Shown here: piece by piece, positions 22,246-33,580 of the stretch
How positions within the stretch are numbered: the first letter of the stretch is position 1
How the letters are laid out: every line of letters begins with the position of its first letter
Assembly (NCBI GenBank): GCA_033961575.1
Contig: CM066737.1
Coordinates: 101,398,709-101,462,708 of the forward strand
Direction: 5' to 3'
DNA length: 64,000 nucleotides
Source: Aselliscus stoliczkanus
Lineage: Eukaryota > Chordata > Mammalia > Chiroptera > Hipposideridae
Made by a program: the position numbers and the translations under genes
The notes under the pieces: model-generated
Told to the model about the DNA's origin: nothing
What the model saw: the letters and a program-made list of their open reading frames with translations, nothing else
Database searches by the model: none

Positions 22246-23214
22246 GTGTACTATTCAGAGCATTGACTACATTCTTTTGATTTGCGATTCTCTAAGACGG
22301 AGTTATGATTTGCAGTGTTTTTGAAACTTATTCAACCAGAAACGTACTCTCTTTCCCTTTTCTCTCTTCTGTCTGTGCACACATGCACTTAGGGAAAGGC
22401 TGCTCCAGATCACACATCACAGGAGTAACTAGCATTTGTTCATTTGTACGTTTTATGGAAAACAGCTGCTTTTCCTTCATGTCCACTTACAACTTTCACT
22501 GCTGTTCTGAAAACAGTTACCTTAATGGGAACTGTAACAACCAGTGTTATAACAACATAAGAACCGAGAAACCTCCCAAACATTCCCCCACTATTCCTTT
22601 GTTCCTACTATGGGCTCTTAGAACTATTTGAAAAGACAAGAATCAAGAGCAAGAACTTAACTACTCCAGCCCCAGCAAAGCAACAATTAAAGGTTTGCCC
22701 TTCGAAAACCCTTCCATGAACAGCAGTCGATGGGCTGCAAAAGTGGACCAACACGAACTGGCCAAAAACTGATTAAGGATTCATTTTGAATCAAAGTAGT
22801 AAAACAACAAAATTCCAAGCAATGCCATTCACTGCTTCAGCTCCCTTCCCCCCAGAGAGCTTTCACACAGTCATTTGAAATATTCCTGGAAATGTATGTT
22901 TTACTTAATTCATCTGCTTCCAATACCAAGTTTTCCTTTTCAGTCCAACCATCCTTCTCAGAGTTCAAACAATCTCTCTCATTTCCCCCTTTCTCTGGAG
23001 CAGGGTTCACATGGTGAGAAGGTATTATTACTACTCTCATCATGTTCAGCTTTCTGTTATCAACACTGTATAAAAGATCCAGGTGCAATGCCACAAGAAT
23101 AAATTATAACATATGTGACCCAAATTCTACATCTTGGTAAAGCATTTAAAAGGTTATTCAAAAGTCATCTAGTATATGATAAGTATTTCCAAAATGAGTT
23201 AATACACGTGTCAA
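22246..23214. other. Unassigned non-coding DNA
   Basis: About 1 kb with nothing recognised. Confidence 0.45.
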
Positions 23215-24185
23215 AATACACACTCAACAAACAAGCTGTCAGTTGAGGCCCTTCCTCAGCTACCAGATCAACAGGGTGGATATGCTTTCCCATCTAATCA
23301 AGGACTATTTTGGACTCAAAAATATAGAAGGAATGATGGATGCAACCATCAGAGCAAACCATTATTCGGGCAAGACTCATCAGTGAATACTAAAACTAGG
23401 TGGAGAGAGTTTGATGAAGAGTAGGATATTGACATATGTCGAAGTATCTTCCTACCAATTATATTTGTTCATTATAAAGGGAAAAGGAGTGACCACCCAA
23501 AGACTTTAACCGAGTGATCAAACCTAACATCACCAATAAGGTGCAAATGAACATCTGTGCCTCTAGAAAAGGCCCCCGAAGAAGGACAAATCACTTACAT
23601 CACTTGCATTGTATTCCAGCAAAGGATGCATAAATCTGAATGAAAACATGAGGAAACATCAGAGAAACCTAAATTAAGGGACATTCTATAAAATAACTGG
23701 CCAGCATTCTTAAAAAAAAAAAAAGCATAGGTCGTAAAAGACAAAGGAAGACTTATAAACTGTTCTGGATTAAAGGAAACTAAAGAGACAGGACAACTAA
23801 ATGCAATGTGGGATCCAGGACTAGCTTGGAACAATTAGAAGATTATTATAAAGGGCATTATTGGAATATGGGTTACATAAAAGTATTAAATCAATATTAC
23901 ATTTCCTGAATTCGATAGCTATATGTAGTTCTGTGAGGGGATATTCTTGTTCTTAGGAAATACAAGGGAGTTCGACGCCAGCAGCCCACTTGCAAATGGT
24001 TCAGAAAATATTTACATATATACACTAATGTGTGTGTGTACATGAGCATGTGGAGAGAGAGAGAGAGGAGAGACAAAACAAATATGACAGGGAGTCTAGG
24101 TAAAGGAATACAGGTATTCTTTGTATTATTCATGCAACTTTCCTCTAAGTTTAGATTATTCAAAATAAAAAGTAAAACAGACAAT
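23215..24185 (+). mobile_element. L1ME-type LINE-1 3' end
   Basis: The text follows an old L1 3' UTR: CCTAAATTAAGGGACATTCT, ATAAAATAACTGGCCAGCAT, CGTAAAAGACAAAGGAAGAC, GACAGGACAACTAAATGCAA, TGTGGGATCCAGGACTAGCT, and near the end TAAGTTTAGATTATTCAAAA then TAAAAAGTAAAA. It is 5'-truncated and diverged. A (GA)n run sits inside at about 24053-24070. Confidence 0.78.
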
Positions 24186-24414
24186 CAACAGCACAAACTC
24201 AGAGGTTTTCCAGTGGCAAGCCTGGGCCAGCAGAACAGTTGCTCAGGGAACAGTCTCCCTTCCCAGTCACCATCTGTAGCACCATCCACAGGCTTCCCTA
24301 GAAAGGAACCCCTCTGATACAGAGCTTTTGTGACCACAGGCCCTGGCACTCCAGGACACTGTGTGCCTTGAAATTCAGGAAACTGAAACCACTCCAGGCC
24401 ACAGTACACTTTTT

Positions 24415-24515
24415 ATTTTTTTGAGGGCAGTGTCACTGGCCCTCATATGTGGGAACCGAACCGGGACGGCTGGCTTCCCAAGCCAGCGCTTAACCACTGC
24501 GCCACTCGGCTGGCC
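24415..24515 (-). mobile_element. Short tRNA-derived SINE with 15-bp TSD
   Basis: Minus strand starts GGCCAGCCGAGTGGCGCAGT and ends CCCTCAAAAAAATAAAA. The duplication CCACAGTACACTTTT is perfect over 15 bases at 24399-24414 and 24516-24530. Low divergence from its relatives and the intact TSD suggest a fairly young insertion. Confidence 0.95.
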
Positions 24516-24530
24516 CCACAGTACACTTTT

Positions 24531-26992
24531 TTTTTTTAACATTTTCTTCCTGTGGGTTTTCCATTGTGGTGGTTGGAGGCCATAGTTCCTTTGCTGGTAC
24601 TGTCCAGAGAGAGTCATGGCTGTGCTTTTACTGAGGTATGAGGTAACCTAGAGAGGCAACAGAGGGATGGGTGGGAAATCACAGGTTCCAAGATGCTCCC
24701 TGGGGTGTTGGATGCTGCCCTTTCTAGACCATCTTCTACCTTTTGTGGAAAGGTCTGCTGAGGTCAGCTCACCTGGAGGAATTGTCCACATTACTGCCTC
24801 TGCCTCTGGACTGTCGGTGGCCTCAGGATGGGTCTCATGGCTGCTCCAAACCTCAGTTTCCTCATCAGCTCTTGGGGGATAAGCAACCCTGCGGTATGGG
24901 CCAATTGAGCCATCTCTGGGCAGAATGGGCCCTGGAAGGATATTCCTGGCAGGAAAACTGGGTCTCTGTCACTCAGGTGTCACCTGCTGCTGAGTTTTCT
25001 ACTTGCTATTGTGTGTGCCCAGTTACATGATTGGGTTGCTACTTCAGTTTCCTCTCCAGCACTGCTGCATTCTGCTAGGTCTGAAGTCCTGCTGGGCGCT
25101 AAGACTCAGCCTGATGGTGTCCCCGCTTTTGCCTGGCTCTAGGGCTTCCCTGCTATCACCCCTACTTGCTAGATTCCACCTACGTGTGTACACTTGCCAG
25201 ATTCGTGGTGCTTAGATAGTGACAGTATCATCTCGCTGACTGTGAAAGACAAGGCCTCAAAGGACAGTCACCAACGTGAGAAGTTTTCTCAGCTTAAGTG
25301 TCTTCCCTAGCCATTCTTTTCCCAACAAGTCTTGGATAAAGTAACCCCAAAGATGACTTCTGACCTCTAGAGCCACAGGCCAGTGCTTACCTTACTTCTA
25401 TTTGTGACCAGGCAGGCCAGGGAAAAGATCCATCATAATTGTACAAGGGAGCCACATCGCTTCCCCAACCTCAGCTACTGGGGATTGAGTGGCTGGGTTC
25501 TCACATAACTTTGAGAGGAATTATTTTAAGAAAAAGAAAGATATGGAGACAATGTCACAAGGTGGCTCCTCACAGGCCAGTTCCCAAAGTCAGAAGTTAA
25601 CATTCTGGGCCCTTAATCAACAACACTTCACAAAGAAAGGCTTCCTGTTACAGGGGAGCCCACATCTGCTCTAAGCCAGGCCTGAACAGAAGTCCAGTCC
25701 GGGTTTTGCAGATGGCAGCACCGGGAACTTTAGAAGAGCTGCCACACCCAGGCACTGCAGCTCCTGAAACCTGGACCACAGAGGGTTCTGGGCTGCTTCT
25801 CAGAGGCTTCCAACTACTATTTAAGTGAATGTGTCTGAGCACCACCACAGGGGAAAATTGTGGACCTGGCAGAGAGCCCCACCCCACCCCCCAAATAGGT
25901 TCCTTTCAGAGGCTATGGTATCCACCAGGCCAAACCATCCTGAAATAGCCAAGGCCACAACATTCCCAAGTCAGTTCCCCCCAAAGCCCACCCATCGAAC
26001 ATGACAGTCTGGTAGCTGGAAGTACCACTGCATTTCTCTTGAGGCCAGAATCCACACTCTAATGTCAGAGCTTGCTTCAGGCCACTCAGGCTCGGACAAA
26101 GAGGAGATAGCGGAGATTCAGGAAGAATGATCTTAAAATGCTGCAGGGAACAGTGGACTCCATTTCCCAAGTGGCCCTACAGCTGAGGTGGCTGTGGCCC
26201 AGGGCCCATCTGTCTCTGTCCTCCAAGCCTGGGCCTCACTCCACAGCCCTCAGGGGAGCAGAGGCCAAGGTATCCTGGCTTTGACAAAATCCAGTTATGG
26301 GTCGAGCATGTAGGCTGCTTGGTCTTCCAAACCAAAACTCAGCAATGAGGCAATTATCCAGAGAATTGGAGCCAAACCCTGATTGGCCAAGGTCATTCAG
26401 TGAAATGGAGGCCATTTCTTAATCTTCCACTTTGCTTCAGCTATGGTGACCTGGCCTTAGCCAGCTTGATATTCTAAACAAAGCACTAGCAAGTAAAAAT
26501 ACATTTGATTTTATGAAATGAATGAATCAATGAATGAATCAAAGAAGAAAATTAAGCCAGCAAAACTATCATCCCATTTTTGGAAATGTATAATGCATCA
26601 GACATAATAAATATTTGTCAGGCAAGAGTGAGGGGATAGTGAGTAGGGGGCTGAAGCAGAATTCACTGGCGATTTCTTCAGTGGTAGGAACATAGAGAAA
26701 TGGGAGAATCCGGTGTAATTCTTCATGGTCTCATGAGTTCATATGTGACAATTAGAGACGTCTCAAACTGATCCCCTGCCATCTGCCGCTGCCATCCCTC
26801 CAACTAGACTTTTTGGAACAGAGCTTTTCTATTTCCACCATGGAAATGAGATGGTGGAACACACAGCCAACGCCTGGCTTTGAGCTCCTTAGGGCGGGCG
26901 AAATTGGGCCCGTGCATGTGTCCTGACTGGGTTAGAGAGAGTCAGTTGACACAGTAAGAGAAGTGTCTGTGGCTCTTCAAAAATCCCAGAGC
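24531..26992. other. Long stretch without recognised repeats or genes
   Basis: About 2.5 kb. It is relatively GC-rich between 24650 and 26250. Many short open frames occur on both strands with no recognised domain. A (TGAA)n run (AATGAATGAATCAATGAATG) lies at 26518-26537. Confidence 0.45.
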
Positions 26993-27166
26993 AATGCCTC
27001 CTAGACTGTACGATGCATGCAAACCACCCACCCCAGGCTCTTGTTGAAATGCAGATTCTGATTCACTCCATCTTAGTTAGGGCTGAAAGTCTCCATTTCT
27101 CATACGCCCCTTGGTGATGACCATGCTGCTGGTTGTATGGACTCCACTTTGAAATACCAGGCTCTA
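26993..27166. mobile_element. MER5-type hAT-Charlie remnant
   Basis: GCCTCCTAGACTGTACGATG, then CTCTTGTTGAAATGCAGATT, CTGATTCACTCCATCTTAG, and CCACTTTGAAATACCAGGCT. The ATGCAGATTCTGATTCA core is characteristic of the MER5A group; the ends are decayed. Confidence 0.6.
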
Positions 27167-28894
27167 AAATACACACACAAATGAAGGGGGTGGGAGCTGA
27201 AGATACATCCCAGTTCAAGTAAAACGAAAGCACTCTCTAGGACCACTCCTCTCCATGTTGAAATGACACCTTCAATTATGAAAGAGGGGTCGTGCATGCT
27301 TGCAAAATCTCATCCCACTAATGACAGCATTATTAGAATGGATGGAGATGTGTTTCTGCTTTCCAGTCATCCTTAGGAAAATTCCATTTATAAATTATGA
27401 ATTTCTTTCCATCCACCCTCTCCCCCTTTCCCTACAAATCTTTTCAACATGACCTTTAACATGATGCCCTACAGCCAGTCCAGCTGGAGGGACACAACTC
27501 TAGAAGCAATTCCTAAAAGGGGTAAAATGTTTCGGGTCTAGCAATTCTCCTTTCTGTCTAAATAAAATGTGAGCAATCCCCGCTCTCCTCCGAGCCAGCC
27601 CCAAATCCCTACGGAGCTCGCTTTCTTGGCAGTCAGCAAGACTATCACTGTCTGTGCTTTTGTTATCCACTCTTAGATCTTAATCACTCGGAGACATTCC
27701 TATTTTCCATGTTTGTGGGGAAAAAAAACAAAAAACAAAAGTGAAAAAAATACCCTCCTGATCAAAATCCCACAGAAATACAAATTTCCAGAAGTGGCAT
27801 TTTATTGGTCATCTGGCCAAATCCTTCAGGGACCCTCGTAAAGTTGTTCCCTAGGGTGGATTCAACGAGTGCAGCCAAGTTTTAAAAGTCTACAAAGATG
27901 AGGCTTCCCATAAATTCACAAATGTCACACGAAACTAACTCTCTGATGTGTGTGTCATATGCAAAGAATTAGGAATGATCAGGAAATAGCTCCTGGAAAC
28001 AGAAATATAAGTCTTGACATTTGCTCATTAAATTATTAAAAACTCCATAACCAAAAACTGGAGGGGGGAGTCTTATCTCAGGACTTGAGAGACGGAGAGG
28101 CAAGGAACTTGCCAAATAAGCGTTAAAAGGCTGAGCAGTCCTGTATGCTTATTTTAAAGAAACAGACATCATGGGTGATATCACAGTGACAATGTCCCTT
28201 CCTCTCTAAGGAAAGTCCCCCAGGATAGTGGGCCTAGTGGGCTATCGTTAACCACAAAGAAACATGACTAATATCTAAAAGCAAGTGTTTAGAGCTCTTC
28301 TAAGCTGGTCACCACCCAGCCCCTTCCCAGCACTTCCCAGACGTCATGTTTTATTTCAAAGTGAAACCTAAACACATGCAGGGACATCCGGGGGACGGTG
28401 AGTGTGTGTGCGTGCACACACTCATCCGACTGAGCCCAGCTGGCCCAAGTCTCCTCGTTGTGTAAGACCCTGGGAGGAAGGCAAAACGCTGCCCTGCAGG
28501 CTTCTAAACAGCCTGCTCATTCATGTGGGAAAGTAAAATGAGCAGCAAAGCAACGGGAAGGCATTTCGAAATCTTTGCTTTTCATTCTTTTTTTGTTTTA
28601 TCATAAAAACTTCTCCCAAATGAGCCCTCCATGCTGCATACAGGGGAATCAGTGGTGAGGGCCTGGGAGAGCCTGAGGTGTTTTTCTTGTCTGAGGCCCT
28701 GAGAAGTCAGGAAAAGCCAGAGCTGCTTTCATTCCCATAACCTAGACCATCGTGAAATGCAATCATGTTTAATAGCATAGTGCGGCTTTTACAACACACC
28801 ACTTCGTCACCGGCCAACCTATTAGAAGAGCTGTGTTTTCCAGGAGGCATTGGTGCAGCACAGGAAGCCTGCTGAAGCAGGGTAACAAGAATCA
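27167..28894. other. Repeat-poor stretch, possible conserved non-coding DNA
   Basis: About 1.7 kb with no interspersed repeat that I can recognise, unlike most of the window. It includes AT-rich blocks (ATTTATAAATTATGAATTTC at 27388-27407) and a CRE-like AGACGTCATG at 28339-28348. These features permit but do not show a regulatory role. Confidence 0.3.
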
Positions 28895-29085
28895 CGACAA
28901 CAGAAGTCATCATACTTATCAAGTGCTTACTAGGACCTAGGTACAAAGCTTACTGCTTTATCCACCTCTCTTATGATCATCACAACAAAAGTCTACCAAA
29001 AGCAAGCAGTACAGAAATAAAGCAACTTGAGCCAAAGCAACACAGCTGAGAAATGGAGATGCCAAGCTCTGAACCCAGGTGGCAG
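28895..29085 (-). mobile_element. MIR SINE
   Basis: Reverse MIR: ATCAAGTGCTTACTAGGACC, TTATGATCATCACAACAAAA, AAAGCAACTTGAGCCAAAGC, AACACAGCTGAGAAATGGAG, AGCTCTGAACCCAGGTGG. Confidence 0.72.
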
Positions 29086-29104
29086 CCGGGTTGGGCTCAG
29101 GTGC

Positions 29105-29265
29105 TTTGAACCAGAGTCCTCAGAGCTTGCATTAGAATCATCCAGGCCCAGACTGTGCTCAAGCCCAACCCAATCAGAGTCCCTGGTGGTAGGACCTAGA
29201 CATCAGTATTTTTGAAAGCTCCCCTGGTGACCCCAGGATGCAGTCAAATTTGAGAAACAATGTTG
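29105..29265. mobile_element. MER5B-type hAT-Charlie element
   Basis: GAGCTTGCATTAGAATCATC, then CCAACCCAATCAGAGTCCCT, TAGACATCAGTATTTTTGAA, AGCTCCCCTGGTGACCCCAG, and TTTGAGAAACAATG. The order matches MER5B (CACATTAGAATCACC ... GGGCATCGGGATTTTTAAAAGCTCCCCAGG ... GTTGAGAACCACTG). Confidence 0.72.
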
Positions 29266-29629
29266 CCAAACCACTCTTCATTGCCTCTTCAAAAAATAAA
29301 GAACAGCTGGATAGGCTGGGCCCAGTCTAGGTCTTTGTTCAAGTCATCAGAAAATCTACATGGAGAGCAAACAAGCATCTTTCAGCAGATGGAAGGATTT
29401 GGGAAAGGCCAAAGGTCAGCAGAGGCAAGCCTGACAGGAGTTACTACTATAATATGCCTCAAGGGCTCTTGTTTGGTGTGTTCAATGTGAAGTGAATTCT
29501 GATAGACCACCAGGGGGAAAAGAGAGGCAAGCCATGCCAGCTATGAGCTAACCTTGGACTGTGGCCACTCGGGTACTCCTTGGGTAGCTGGAAGTTTGTG
29601 ACACTTTCTATTATGGTGTGTTTAACTGC
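29266..29629. other. Unassigned non-coding DNA
   Basis: Nothing recognised. Confidence 0.4.
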
Positions 29630-30030
29630 TGTGGTGGATTGTATTATTGTTCTCACTTTTGTCCCTGCAGAGGGCTGACACCACCCCCCATCCCTGCACT
29701 GTTGAACTCAGAGTTGGCTTCACCACATAACTAGCTTTGACAATTAAACGTTAGCAGAAATGTTGTGTGTTATTTCTGAGCATAAGCATTAAGAGCAAGT
29801 GCGTGATTCACCATTTCCTCTTTTGCCATTTACTACTTGGGCCTGCAGTGTACTAGGCAGAGACTGATCCCATCAGTCTCAGTCCTGGAGTGAAGGTGAC
29901 GGAGGACACAGCTGCAGATGACTCATGACAGACATTTTTATGAGCAGGAAATGAACGTATGCTCTTATAAGCCACTGAGATTTTGGACTCATTTGTTACC
30001 AGGCCTGTCCTGACTGATATAATCACCCAC
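29630..30030 (+). mobile_element. Old solo LTR, MaLR-like (tentative)
   Basis: GGTGGATTGTATTATTGTTC at the 5' side and AAGCCACTGAGATTTTGGAC, TCATTTGTTACCAGGCCTGT, CCTGACTGATATAATC at the 3' side are typical of mammalian LTR ends of the MaLR type. The middle is diverged. No coding remnant adjoins it. Confidence 0.6.
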
Positions 30031-30339
30031 TCAGAAATCTCTGATTTCATCTATGCTCTAGACTGGATGAGACACACGAGAGCATTCCCTTTTCTATGAA
30101 ACTCTCCACAACAGACAAAGATGGAAACGTCCAATATTATTAGTTCCCCTCCCCTGACACTTTCATTCCTTTCTGAGACTAGAATGGGCCTAACTGAAAT
30201 TCAAATAAAATAAATGGATTTTCTCTCTCCTTACAAATACATTACAAAAAAGCAGCATTTGAAATTAGACACCTATATGCTCCATTTCTCTCTTCCTGGT
30301 CCTCGAATTTTCCACCAAAAAAGGGATGGCTCATTTACA
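30031..30339. other. Unassigned non-coding DNA
   Basis: Nothing recognised. Confidence 0.4.
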
Positions 30340-30455
30340 ATACAAACAGCCCCAACCCCAGGTTTTCTGATTTAATTGTTCTAGAATTGGGCCTGGGCAT
30401 CAGCAGTTTTTAAAACACTCCCCAATGACTCTAATGTGCATCTTGGATTGAAATC
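30340..30455. mobile_element. MER5B-type fragment
   Basis: CTGATTTAATTGTTCTAGAA, TTGGGCCTGGGCATCAGCAG, TTTTTAAAACACTCCCCAAT, GACTCTAATGTGCATCTTGG match the 3' half of MER5B. Confidence 0.72.
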
Positions 30456-30913
30456 TAATCCTATTTCCCTTTCTTACCCCAGAGGGATGGGAGTCATATA
30501 GCTAGTGAATGGCAGAGGTCAAGGCAAAAACATTTCATCCATGATCTTCTCACTACAGTATCTTGTTCCTCAATGATTATTGGTGTTTTTCAAGAAGTCA
30601 CTTACCTCCATGAATTTAATTAACAAAAAGATGACAATACAAATGGCTAGTGTTCTTGTTGTCTGAGTGTTCAAAGGAACCTCTGCGCATTTAACTCAGC
30701 AATCAGGGATTACTGTTTTCTACCAGAAAGTTACTCAAAAGACACTTGCTCTTCAAGACATTAAAATAAGCGCACACTCCTCTGATTTGAGTTTATGTCT
30801 TTCATGAAACTCAGTGTCATTATTAGACAAGCGTGGGAGCTATGCTGAGATTCTGAGCTAGTCCACAAGTTTATTTGCTCTTAAGGTATAGATCCATACA
30901 CTCCCACTGCTGA
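30456..30913. other. Unassigned non-coding DNA
   Basis: Nothing recognised. Confidence 0.4.
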
Positions 30914-31057
30914 AGAGAGAGAGGGAGAGAAGGAGAGAAGGAGAGAGGGAGAGAGGGAGAGAGGGAGAGAGGGAGAGAGGGAGAGAGAGAGAGAGGGAGA
31001 GAGGAACCGAGGGAGAGAGGCAGGGAGAGAGGGAGAGAGGGAGAGAGTGAGAGAGAA
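30914..31057. repeat. (GAGAGG)n polypurine satellite-like tract
   Basis: About 140 purine-only bases made of GAGAGG and GAGA units, broken at GAACCGAG and CAGG. The three overlapping Ser/Leu/Pro-rich minus-strand frames here are artefacts of the repeat. Confidence 0.95.
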
Positions 31058-31062
31058 ATATA

Positions 31063-31191
31063 CAGAGGGTACCAAAAAATGTACGCACATTTTAAGAAAG
31101 GGAAAAACTGTATTAAAATTGTAATACTCAATATATACCAATAACAAAAGATGAATACAAGTCATGCATATACATTTTTTGGCATCCCCGG
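31063..31191. mobile_element. Mariner-type MITE, 129 bp, with TA TSD
   Basis: The left end is CAGAGGGTACCAAAAAATG, and the right end, read on the other strand, is CCGGGGATGCCAAAAAATG. That gives 19-base inverted repeats with four mismatches. TA lies directly outside at 31061-31062 and 31192-31193. There is no coding capacity. It abuts the polypurine tract within four bases. Confidence 0.9.
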
Positions 31192-31193
31192 TA

Positions 31194-31359
31194 TATAGCA
31201 TTTAAATCACATGGGGCCAAGATGGCAGTTACGTGAATGTTGAAAGGTCAGCTGGACAAAGAAAGGTATCACACAGGTGCAAATAAAATATTTCTCCCTT
31301 CCCATACACTTGTATTGAATCATCAATTCAATGAAATATATACATTGACAACAAAGATG
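31194..31359. other. Unassigned non-coding DNA
   Basis: Nothing recognised. Confidence 0.35.
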
Positions 31360-31409
31360 GTGTGTGTGTGTGTGCGTGTGTGTGTGTGTGCGTGTGTGTG
31401 TGTGTGTAC
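31360..31409. repeat. (GT)n microsatellite, interrupted
   Basis: About 25 GT-type units with GC interruptions (GTGCGTG) at two places. Confidence 0.95.
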
Positions 31410-31684
31410 GTGCTTGTAAGTTAAATCCCCTTTCAAAAATATTTGTTGACAGTTAAATAGTGTTTGGTGTGCAAAGGAGGATATAAATGCTCAGGCCCAT
31501 TTGCAGATGTAGAATATCTGCCTCTGGACAGAAATAGCCACAGAACTCTGTCAAAATAGAGAAAGACATTTAAGGTCTCTCTCTCACTTGAGCTAAGCAG
31601 GATTGGAAAATCATCTTTTTGCCTTTCAAAAAATCATTCAAACTTAGTTCTCAAAGCCTGAAATTTTTCACCAAAGATCAGTTA

Positions 31685-31983
31685 AAGCTGCATTGTCCAA
31701 TATGGCAGCCACTAGCCACATGTGCATCCAAATTGAGATATGCTGCAAGTATAAAATATACACCAATTTCAATGGTTTAGTACAAAAGAAAAATGTAAGA
31801 TATCTTGTTAATAATATTTTATAATGATCACATGTTGAAATTATAATATTCTGGATATGTTGGGTTAATAAAATATATCATCAAAATAAATTTCACCTGC
31901 TTCTTTTTACATCTTTAAAAAAATTAGTTCCTAGAAAATTTAAAATTACATATGTGAACCACATATTTCTACTGGACAGTGCT
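31685..31983 (-). mobile_element. hAT-Charlie element, MER3/MER58-like
   Basis: The left end is AGCTGCATTGTCCAATATGG and the right end, read on the other strand, is AGCACTGTCCAGTAGAAATA, forming hAT-type inverted ends. Internal text CCACTAGCCACATGTGCATC and AATTACATATGTGAACCACA fits mammalian non-autonomous hAT repeats. About 300 bp, AT-rich, without an open frame. Confidence 0.72.
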
Positions 31984-32084
31984 GGACTAAGATAATCATT
32001 TTAATGTTTTTTCCACTTGGTTCAAGTCAGAGATGACAAAATGTTGACTACACTAGAAGAAGCAAAGGCAAAATACTACTCTTG

Positions 32085-32290
32085 TTAAGAACCGAGACTG
32101 CCTGGGTTTCAATTATAGTTTAGCTGCCTGGATATCTGTGTGTCCCTGGTATTTAGTCTCATCTGTAAAATGGTAATAATCATACTTCTACCCATAGAGT
32201 TGTTGTGAGGATTAAGTAAGCAAAATAAATGTACGATACTTAGAACATCTGGCAGGTGTAAGTGCTCAGTGGATGTTAGGTATTATAATT
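32085..32290 (+). mobile_element. MIR SINE
   Basis: GAGACTGCCTGGGTTTCAAT, CTCATCTGTAAAATGGTAAT, TAGAGTTGTTGTGAGGATTA, AGTAAGCAAAATAAATGTAC and GTAAGTGCTCAGTGGATGTT follow MIR from its middle to its 3' end. Confidence 0.85.
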
Positions 32291-33160
32291 ATCCAAACCT
32301 TGTTGACATTTCAATAATTTTAAAAGATCCCAAAGGGTTTTCCTAACTTTAACAGGCTACAGATGAAAGAGGTTCCACATTCAGGCTACAGCATACACAA
32401 AACATTTCAATAATATACATGAACTTGTAAAATATCACTAATTAGAACTCCAAACGTCCTTTCTTGTACATTACCTGACAAACTTTATCATTGAATTATA
32501 GGCTTATAATGGAGATACATATGACTTGGAATAAAATATAGAGTCCTAGAATTTCAGAACTGCACATTGAATTACCATGTATGGTATACATGAATTACCA
32601 GTTTTCAAAAATTCATGGCACAATAGAATATTCCCAATGTTGAAGTGATACTGACTGCTTTAACCCCTCTTTGAGGATTTAGAAGTTAATTCCAGGTCTT
32701 CAGTAAATGAGGGGCAATAACAAATGAAGCAGGGAAATACCAGTCCAGGCACTGTCCTAGGTGATGAATAGGCCTAGCTTTCACTGTATCATGTATGTAT
32801 CAGTTAGGTAATAAAAATTGAGTATGTCTGATGAAAAAATCTACACACCGACAGAAAAACCCATTTCTGCATCTCCAAATTTGTGCTATTTGCTCTAACT
32901 CTGCAAGGGCCCTTAATCTCTAGGATGCCTTGACCTGACCTGACTTACAGTTCAACTCATGGATGCTGGAGAAGGCATCTTGAAGAGAGTCAGATACCAC
33001 CCCTACCAACCCAATTCCACCTATATGCAGCTTCCGGTTTTCCCAACATGCACATTTGTGCTCATCCAGAGAAATTTGTCATTACTAAACCACCCAGATG
33101 TGAGGAAACCAAGGAGAATAATGACAAAGGAGACTCTGGAGAAATCCCTAAGGGTCCAAA
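32291..33160. other. Unassigned non-coding DNA
   Basis: About 870 bases, AT-rich, nothing recognised. Confidence 0.45.
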
Positions 33161-33377
33161 CCAGGGTTTCTCAAGTTTGGCACTATTGACATTTGGAGCA
33201 TATCATTCTGTGTGGTGGGGCTGTCGTGTGCTTTATAGGCTGTTTAGCAGCATCCCTGGCCTCTACCTACCAGATGCCAGTAGCACTCCCCTCTGAGTTG
33301 TGGCAACCAGAAATGTCTTCAGTCATTGCCAAATGTCCCCTGGAGGGCACAATTGGCCCCAGTTGAGACTAACTGGT
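33161..33377 (-). mobile_element. MER20-type hAT-Charlie element, near full length
   Basis: Starts CCAGGGTTTCTCAAGTTTGG, passes GCACTATTGACATTTGGAGC, TAGCAGCATCCCTGGCCTCT, ACCTACCAGATGCCAGTAGC, and ends GGACACAATTGGCCCC-like text and AGTTGAGACTAACTGG. About 217 bp, close to the usual length of 219. MER20 copies have been reported elsewhere as regulatory elements in placental mammals, but nothing here shows activity. Confidence 0.85.
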
Positions 33378-33387
33378 CTAAACCTTT

Positions 33388-33580
33388 GCGTTTCAACTTT
33401 GAGTGCATGTAAGCATCACTGGGTAGCTTATAGAAAAGGTAAATCCCTGAGCCCCACTCCCAAGATATTTTGATTCAGGAGGTCTGGGGTGGAGTCCAAG
33501 AAGCTGTGTTTGTAACAAGCTCCCTAGGGATTCTGATGTGGGTGGTCTGAAGTCCACACTCAGAAAAACATTGATCTTAC
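33388..33580 (+). mobile_element. MER5A-type hAT-Charlie element
   Basis: TTTCAACTTTGAGTGCATGT, AGCATCACTGGGTAGCTTAT, CCCTGAGCCCCACTCCCAAG, TTTGATTCAGGAGGTCTGGG, GTGTTTGTAACAAGCTCCCT. It follows the MER20 copy with about ten bases between. Confidence 0.78.

Noticed and set aside
30858..31201. Three overlapping Ser/Leu/Pro-rich minus-strand frames
   Set aside because: All come from the GAGAGG polypurine repeat and show no coding signal.
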